Shown: piece after piece, positions 11,901 to 13,233 of the stretch | How the letters are laid out: every line of letters starts with the position of its first letter | How positions within the stretch are numbered: the stretch's first letter is position 1 | DNA from: Hemicentrotus pulcherrimus | Taxonomy: Eukaryota > Echinodermata > Echinoidea > Camarodonta > Strongylocentrotidae | Direction: 5' to 3' | Length of the DNA: 13,233 bases | Assembly (NCBI GenBank): GCA_003118195.1 | Contig: BEXV01000734.1 | Location: 118,770 to 132,002 of the forward strand | Notes under the pieces: model-generated | Databases searched by the model: none | Told to the model about the DNA's origin: nothing | Seen by the model: only the letters and a program-made list of their open reading frames with translations | Position numbers and translations under genes: made by a program

Positions 11901-13021
11901 CCTATGTATGGGCGCGCTTGCTTCCTGTGTTTCGCTAGCAAAATTCAACTTCATTCATCATTGGAGGTTGGAGGTTGACACACTCTTCTCTCCCTCATTA
12001 ACTTGATTAACGGATATTGCATCCTTTGTGATCCATGTTTCACTTTCGCAAACATAATTACCCCGTGACGACTCCGCCTTCACACTTGAGTGAACACATC
12101 TCCCTGTAAAGTCTGTGAAAAAAGCCTGATGGGATGTATAGATCATAGCATGCATAGGCAAAGCTATCTTCTTTTGTTTTCTCTGAAAAATAGTTTCATG
12201 ACTTATTATACTCATATTAATGTCCTGCGTGCAATTTGGGTTGTTAAGGATATAGCGTCATAGATTCGGGCACAGATTGTTGTTTGTGCCTTTCAATCAA
12301 CATTTATTTTGTGAGAAGGTAACAACTTTAAAGGTAAAGACCAGTATTGGAAACAANACCTCAGGTTGCGTGTGTTGAATCAATTTTGTTGAATGAATTC
12401 AAATAATCTAAACTGAATTCGTACTGAAAAATGCCTATGCTTTGCAAATGAAGGAAAGAATATTATCCAAAGCTCATAATGGTGAGAGCAAATAGTGGCA
12501 TGAGCGGTCTGCCATGGCTAAGACCAACTTTAAGTTCATCTTAGTCTTTTTGAAACACTCCCCCTGCTGGATACGAAAGAAGGTGCGATGGCTCAGTGGT
12601 AGACCAGTAGTTTCGTAACCGTGAGGTCAAGGGTTCGAAAGTCAATGTGCTCGTGCCCCTTAAGGCATTAACTCTCAATACCAAGTCCCTCGGAGAGGAC
12701 TTACAGCCGTCGTTATCCTGATTACTTAGGCCTTTACCTTACGAGCACTTTCTTAAAATTCAGGTAGAACAATAAAGATATCAAACAAAGTTATAAAAAT
12801 CGTTTGTTCATGAAATATATTTGCTTCGTAATGATTTTCAGACTTATGAATGCTTAGCCCTTGAAAAGGTTTTAAAAAGTTTCTTCACAATACCTGCTTC
12901 ATTATCTTTGCAGATAACGTATGGATTCGCGACCTCATTTTCGTCATCATCGCCGTGATCGTCGTCAGTGCCTTCGTGATCGTTGTCACTGTCTCCGTCG
13001 TCCTCAGGGCTGTTGTCAAAG
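1719..13021 (+). CDS. Ig-domain type I membrane receptor, seven exons visible, 3' end outside window
   Basis: Joined exons 1719-1788, 5168-5506, 6556-6894, 7876-8175, 9211-9333, 9721-9939 and 12914-13021 give 499 codons plus one base in a single frame. All six internal introns and the one leaving the window are GT-AG and phase 1, the usual phase around extracellular Ig modules. Order of parts: signal peptide, V-type Ig (Cys49, Trp65, Cys116), C2-like Ig (Cys171, Trp184, Cys230), C2-like Ig (Cys275, Trp288, Cys332), FN3-like Cys-rich module, transmembrane helix 471-494. Sequons lie at Asn100, Asn241, Asn294 and Asn387. The protein should sit in the plasma membrane with about 470 residues outside the cell. 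V plus C2 domains resemble nectin, B7 and related adhesion or immune receptors, so a cell-cell recognition role is likely but inferred. The cytoplasmic tail lies beyond position 13233, so signalling motifs cannot be judged. Confidence 0.88.
1789..2872 (+). other. Intron 1, first part, AT-rich
   Basis: This is AT-rich intron sequence with no credible coding content. The only recognisable piece is a SINE-like tail near 2441-2510. The intron as a whole (1789-5167, 3379 bp) is the longest in the window. Confidence 0.6.
2441..2510 (+). repeat. Possible SINE tail fragment
   Basis: GCGCTTTATAAATAAAATG at 2471-2489, preceded by ACATGCGCTTTGTA, resembles the 3' portion of invertebrate tRNA-derived SINEs, including the GCGC motifs in the antisense SINE at 8840-9127. 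No head region is visible, so this would be a truncated copy. Confidence 0.35.
2876..3242 (+). mobile_element. Non-autonomous TIR element, + copy
   Basis: A unit of about 370 bp is bounded by 15-bp inverted ends, AAAGTTGAGTTCTGG (2876-2890) and CCAGAACTCAACCTT (3228-3242), with one mismatch between arms. A second copy lies in inverse orientation at 7015-7381. The two align over nearly their whole length but differ by short indels (for example around 2990-3015). The open frames in each copy therefore shift relative to each other and are unlikely to be protein coding. I could not determine a target-site duplication. It looks like a MITE-like DNA element; the superfamily is not recognised. Confidence 0.75.
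3250..3540 (+). other. Intron 1, unannotated stretch
   Basis: AT-rich intron sequence between the TIR element and the split SINE. I see no coding or structural signal. Confidence 0.5.
3541..4165 (+). mobile_element. tRNA-derived SINE, split by an insertion
   Basis: The 5' part (3541-3634) carries a tRNA-like head: a degenerate A box around TTGGTCAAGG and a clear B box in GGTTCGCGGTTCGAGTCC (3585-3602). It matches the head of the antisense SINE at 8840-9127, sharing most of TCATAGGACTGTGGGTCACA. The body resumes near 3993 with TTTGCCACTCTCCACCCAGG, which parallels TTTGCCACACTCGATCCAG of the other copy at the same relative point. It goes on to GCCGGGG, an AGCGCT motif and an ATC-repeat tail (4150-4165). 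The intervening 3635-3992 is foreign and described separately. Confidence 0.7.
3635..3992 (+). mobile_element. Probable non-LTR retrotransposon 3' fragment inside the SINE
   Basis: About 358 bp of T-rich sequence ends in GAATAAATTGAAATTGAATT (3964-3983), the kind of short tandem tail found at the 3' end of CR1/L2-like LINEs. It interrupts the SINE at a point where the related antisense copy is continuous. The open frames through here are not conserved LINE protein; no reverse transcriptase motif is present. Target duplication is not clear. Confidence 0.55.
4166..5167 (+). other. Intron 1, last part
   Basis: AT-rich intron sequence ending in the polypyrimidine tract and acceptor CTTCTTACAG before exon 2. 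The open frames of 60 to 123 codons on both strands are AT-biased, lack recognisable motifs and overlap the exon border, so I leave them out. Confidence 0.55.
5168..5506 (+). CDS. Exon 2: V-set immunoglobulin domain
   Basis: The exon is 339 bp, phase 1 at both ends, with acceptor CTTCTTACAG and donor GCAG|GTGAGA. It encodes the end of the leader and a complete V-type Ig fold in one exon. Visible landmarks are LSCSY (Cys49, B strand), LIWTKDG (Trp65, C strand), the D/E-strand stretch YSLSVDFTSSGNLTINEV, and the F-strand signature DEGIYMC (Asp110, Gly112, Tyr114, Cys116). The disulfide Cys49-Cys116 spans 67 residues, as expected for V-set rather than C-set domains. One sequon lies at Asn100. 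In receptors of this type the distal V domain normally carries the ligand-binding face. No J-like or recombination signal sequences were noticed beside it. Confidence 0.93.
5743..5777. repeat. 10-bp perfect inverted repeat
   Basis: AGCGCATATA (5743-5752) and TATATGCGCT (5768-5777) are perfect complements around a 15-base loop. The GCGC-plus-TATA composition is like that of SINE tails in this window, so it may be SINE remains rather than a functional hairpin. Confidence 0.6.
5800..5832. repeat. AT dinucleotide microsatellite
   Basis: An uninterrupted AT run of 33 bases in intron 2, likely length-polymorphic. It lies just before the polypurine tract. Confidence 0.95.
5878..6303 (+). repeat. 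Long polypurine (GA-rich) tract in intron 2
   Basis: About 425 bp in which the + strand is mostly A and G, including a perfect AG run at 5966-5992. Open frames here encode only Arg/Lys/Glu-rich or, on the other strand, Ser/Leu-rich low complexity and are not genes. The purine strand is the sense strand of the gene, so nascent RNA would be purine-rich. Confidence 0.9.
6304..6555 (+). other. End of intron 2 with exon 3 acceptor
   Basis: Ordinary intron sequence leading into a pyrimidine stretch and the acceptor CTTCTTCAG at 6547-6555. Nothing else is recognised. Confidence 0.6.
6556..6894 (+). CDS. Exon 3: C2-type immunoglobulin domain
   Basis: The exon is 339 bp, exactly the length of exon 2, with phase 1 ends and acceptor CTTCTTCAG. 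It encodes an Ig domain with FVCEAIGSKPPVTIEWYFDD (Cys171, Trp184) and LLTCQAV (Cys230). The C-x-A-x-G-x-x-P-x-x-x-x-x-W pattern is the one seen in CD80-like/nectin-like C2 domains. The usual D-x-G-x-Y-x-C before the second Cys is replaced by HHGILLTC, so the tyrosine-corner residue is missing. A sequon lies at Asn241. The domain has an acidic and serine/threonine-rich loop (residues 187-204). The donor AAG|GTTCGT is weaker than the others; an in-frame, phase-preserving alternative (GTGTAA) starts at 6901. Confidence 0.93.
7015..7381 (-). mobile_element. Non-autonomous TIR element, inverted copy
   Basis: This is the reverse-complement partner of 2876-3242. Its ends are AAGGTTGAGTTGTGG (7015-7029) and CCAGAACTCAACTTC (7367-7381). 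Similarity to the first copy runs almost end to end, from about 7008 to 7388. A run of 11 G at 7172-7182 marks an expansion of a CCCCC stretch in the first copy. The 88-codon open frame on the minus strand belongs to this repeat and shifts frame relative to the other copy, so I do not call a protein. Confidence 0.75.
7382..7875 (+). other. Rest of intron 3
   Basis: AT-rich intron sequence ending in TTTTCTTCAG before exon 4. No coding or repeat signal is recognised. Confidence 0.55.
7876..8175 (+). CDS. Exon 4: second C2-like immunoglobulin domain
   Basis: The exon is 300 bp, phase 1 at both ends, with acceptor TTTTCTTCAG and consensus donor ATCT|GTGAGT. The encoded domain opens with the linker EPPDQPINI. 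It has TPYCIAG (Cys275), SFITWSLD (Trp288), a hydrophobic E strand (MMVISTLDY) and DDGKVLRCRV (Cys332). As in exon 3 the tyrosine-corner Tyr is absent (DDGKVLRC). Spacing between the Cys residues is 57, in the C2/I-set range. A sequon lies at Asn294. The base composition is clearly more GC-rich than the flanking introns. The last codon is split, and joining to exon 5 makes Cys350. Confidence 0.92.
8413..8710 (+). mobile_element. Probable LINE 3' end
   Basis: T-rich sequence is followed by AACAGCCTGCGAGCTGATCA (8641-8660) and a tandem AATAAATGAATGAATAAATA tail (8686-8710). This layout is typical of the 3' UTR and tail of CR1/L2-like non-LTR retrotransposons. No coding remnant is seen. The 5' limit is uncertain. 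Confidence 0.5.
8840..9127 (-). mobile_element. tRNA-derived SINE, near full length, antisense to the gene
   Basis: On the minus strand the head starts near 9127 with an A box TGGTCTAGTGGATA (plus-strand 9104-9117) and a B box GGTTCACGGTTCGAGTC (9064-9080). The body has GCCACACTCGATCCAG, GCCGGGGTAATAATTATTG and repeated AGCGC motifs, ending in an AT-rich tail near 8840. The tRNA part is not a working tRNA: no good acceptor stem is seen. The loop reading GTG hints at a His-like ancestor. It ends about 83 bp before exon 5. Confidence 0.75.
9211..9333 (+). CDS. Exon 5: first half of Cys-rich FN3-like membrane-proximal module
   Basis: The exon is 123 bp, phase 1 ends, acceptor CTATTTCCAG, donor GAAG|GTAAGC. 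It encodes residues 350-390: beta-prone stretches MLAVSVK and TSLVLDLSGI, followed by a compact CSLSTC pair (Cys381, Cys386) and a sequon at Asn387. The junction codon with exon 4 is TGT, giving Cys350. Alone it is too short for an Ig domain. Read through into exon 6 it forms one module whose second half looks like the end of a fibronectin type III domain. Codons are normal and there is no stop. Confidence 0.82.
9334..9720 (+). other. Intron 5, splitting the FN3-like module
   Basis: The shortest intron (387 bp). It contains an 11-C run at 9446-9456 and ends in the acceptor AACCCTCCAG. No other signal is seen. Confidence 0.7.
9721..9939 (+). CDS. Exon 6: second half of FN3-like module and stalk
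   Basis: The exon is 219 bp, phase 1 ends, acceptor AACCCTCCAG, donor GATG|GTGAGT. It encodes residues 391-463. The stretch NLLASTTYVVDLRCRHRLCG, followed by ESTAS, matches the end of an FN3 domain: a leucine, a turn, Thr-x-Tyr-x-Val-x-Leu strand F, then Gly-x-Ser and strand G. Cys394, Cys428 and Cys433 add to the three in exon 5, giving six cysteines where ordinary FN3 domains usually have none. The last 20 or so residues (SPAVFINDQ onward) form a polar stalk before the membrane. FN3 assignment is by pattern only; a lineage-specific domain is the alternative. Confidence 0.85.
10388..10621. repeat. Foldback element with about 20-34-bp inverted arms
   Basis: AATGATGTTGTATTGCCCTT begins at 10401, and the complementary arm TAAAGGGCAATACAGCATCT begins at 10588. 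The arms match except for one base, and weaker similarity extends outward through AGGCCTAA / TTAGGC-like ends. The centre is AT-rich, with TGGGTCGG occurring twice in direct orientation. It looks like a short MITE; target duplication is not resolved. Confidence 0.6.
10714..11050. mobile_element. MITE with long inverted arms and nested inner inverted repeat
   Basis: The outer arms (about 10719-10803 and 10951-11047) are imperfect complements of roughly 90 bp, sharing AACGTTGTG, CAATAGTCAACCCAACCATC and TATTGGGCAATATTTT. TATA occurs immediately outside both ends (10714-10717, 11047-11050), fitting a TA or TATA duplication. Inside, TCGTATTTTGACCAACATTT (10860-10879) pairs with a second inner arm near 10935-10964. 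The 70-codon open frame across it is not a gene. Confidence 0.8.
11051..12582 (+). other. Intron 6, middle stretch
   Basis: About 1.5 kb of intron without recognisable exons, repeats or RNA genes. It contains a single undetermined base at 12357. Open frames of 72 to 85 codons on both strands lack domain features and splice-compatible phase-1 borders that I could find. Confidence 0.5.
12583..12790 (+). mobile_element. tRNA-derived SINE of a second family
   Basis: The head has A box TGGCTCAGTGGTAGA (from 12589) and B box GGGTTCGAAAGTC (12631-12643), with CGT in the anticodon position as in Thr-like SINE heads. The body has GTGCCCCTTAAGGCATTAA and CCAAGTCCCTCGGAGAGGAC, a segment I recall from sea urchin repeats, then an A-rich end with AATAAAGAT. 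It is not an intact tRNA: the acceptor stem does not close. Confidence 0.7.
12914..13021 (+). CDS. Exon 7: transmembrane segment
   Basis: The exon is 108 bp, phase 1 at both ends, acceptor ATCTTTGCAG and donor AAAG|GTATGA. It encodes DNVWIRD, then an uninterrupted run of about 24 hydrophobic residues (471-494; begins LIFVIIAVIVV) and then R495, a good stop-transfer charge. Lys499 is the last complete codon. The Val/Ile-rich helix has no charged residue or obvious pairing motif within the membrane, and two small residues (Ser482, Ala483) in its middle. It is separated from exon 6 by 2974 bp. The open frame on the opposite strand here is a shadow of this exon. Confidence 0.9.
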
Positions 13022-13233
13022 GTATGACGACCACGACCTTTAATATTCCGATTCAAGCTTGATTTCCAGACAAATGAGACGGGTTGTGAGAGAATAAAGG
13101 CCTACATTATTGGAAGAACAAATGTATGGATCTATACACATTAGAACTAAGGATACAAGTGTTATTTAGGGTACGCATATGCTCGTTCCCTCTTTTTGAA
13201 AACACCCCCTATCTGAGGACTGCCAATATTTTC
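13022..13233 (+). other. Start of intron 7, cut by the window edge
   Basis: Follows the donor AAAG|GTATGA. No coding sequence is seen before the edge; the exons for the cytoplasmic tail and the 3' UTR must lie further right. Confidence 0.7.

Noticed and set aside
12583..12660. Possible tRNA gene
   Set aside because: A and B boxes are present but the acceptor stem does not pair, and SINE body sequence follows directly.
12844..13056. 70-codon acidic open frame on the minus strand
   Set aside because: Antisense shadow of the transmembrane exon: Asp/Glu-rich because the sense strand encodes Val/Ile.
1..13233. Prokaryotic-type defence system, CRISPR array or operon
   Set aside because: No regularly spaced repeats, no long uninterrupted genes and clear spliceosomal introns: this is animal DNA.

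Overview
The window is animal genomic DNA carrying the 5' part of one intron-rich gene on the + strand. The evidence is AT-rich introns with GT-AG borders, tRNA-derived SINEs, non-LTR retrotransposon tails and short inverted-repeat DNA elements. The style of the SINEs (GCGCTTTATA-type tails, and a 'CCCTCGGAGAGGAC' segment in the SINE at 12583-12790) makes me favour an echinoderm, most likely a sea urchin. That is inference from recalled repeat style; no database was searched.

The gene has seven visible coding exons: 1719-1788, 5168-5506, 6556-6894, 7876-8175, 9211-9333, 9721-9939 and 12914-13021. Every intron lies in phase 1, and the exons join into one open frame of 499 residues without a stop. 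The encoded protein is a type I membrane protein: signal peptide (about residues 1-28), a V-type Ig domain (about 29-136), two C2-like Ig domains (about 137-249 and 250-349), a cysteine-rich membrane-proximal module resembling fibronectin type III (350-463), one transmembrane helix (about 471-494), then a cytoplasmic tail encoded beyond the right edge. The layout recalls nectin/B7/poliovirus-receptor-like adhesion or immune receptors. No ligand or orthologue can be named from sequence alone.

Region by region: 1-1718 is non-coding upstream DNA with GA-rich tracts. Intron 1 (1789-5167) holds a TIR-bounded element and a SINE split by a non-LTR 3' end. Intron 2 (5507-6555) holds an AT microsatellite next to a polypurine tract of about 425 bp. 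Intron 3 (6895-7875) holds an inverted second copy of the intron 1 TIR element. Intron 4 (8176-9210) holds a LINE-like tail and an antisense SINE ending close to exon 5. Intron 5 (9334-9720) is plain. Intron 6 (9940-12913) holds two foldback (hairpin) elements and another SINE. No second protein-coding gene is supported; the remaining open frames are short, repeat-derived or antisense to exons.
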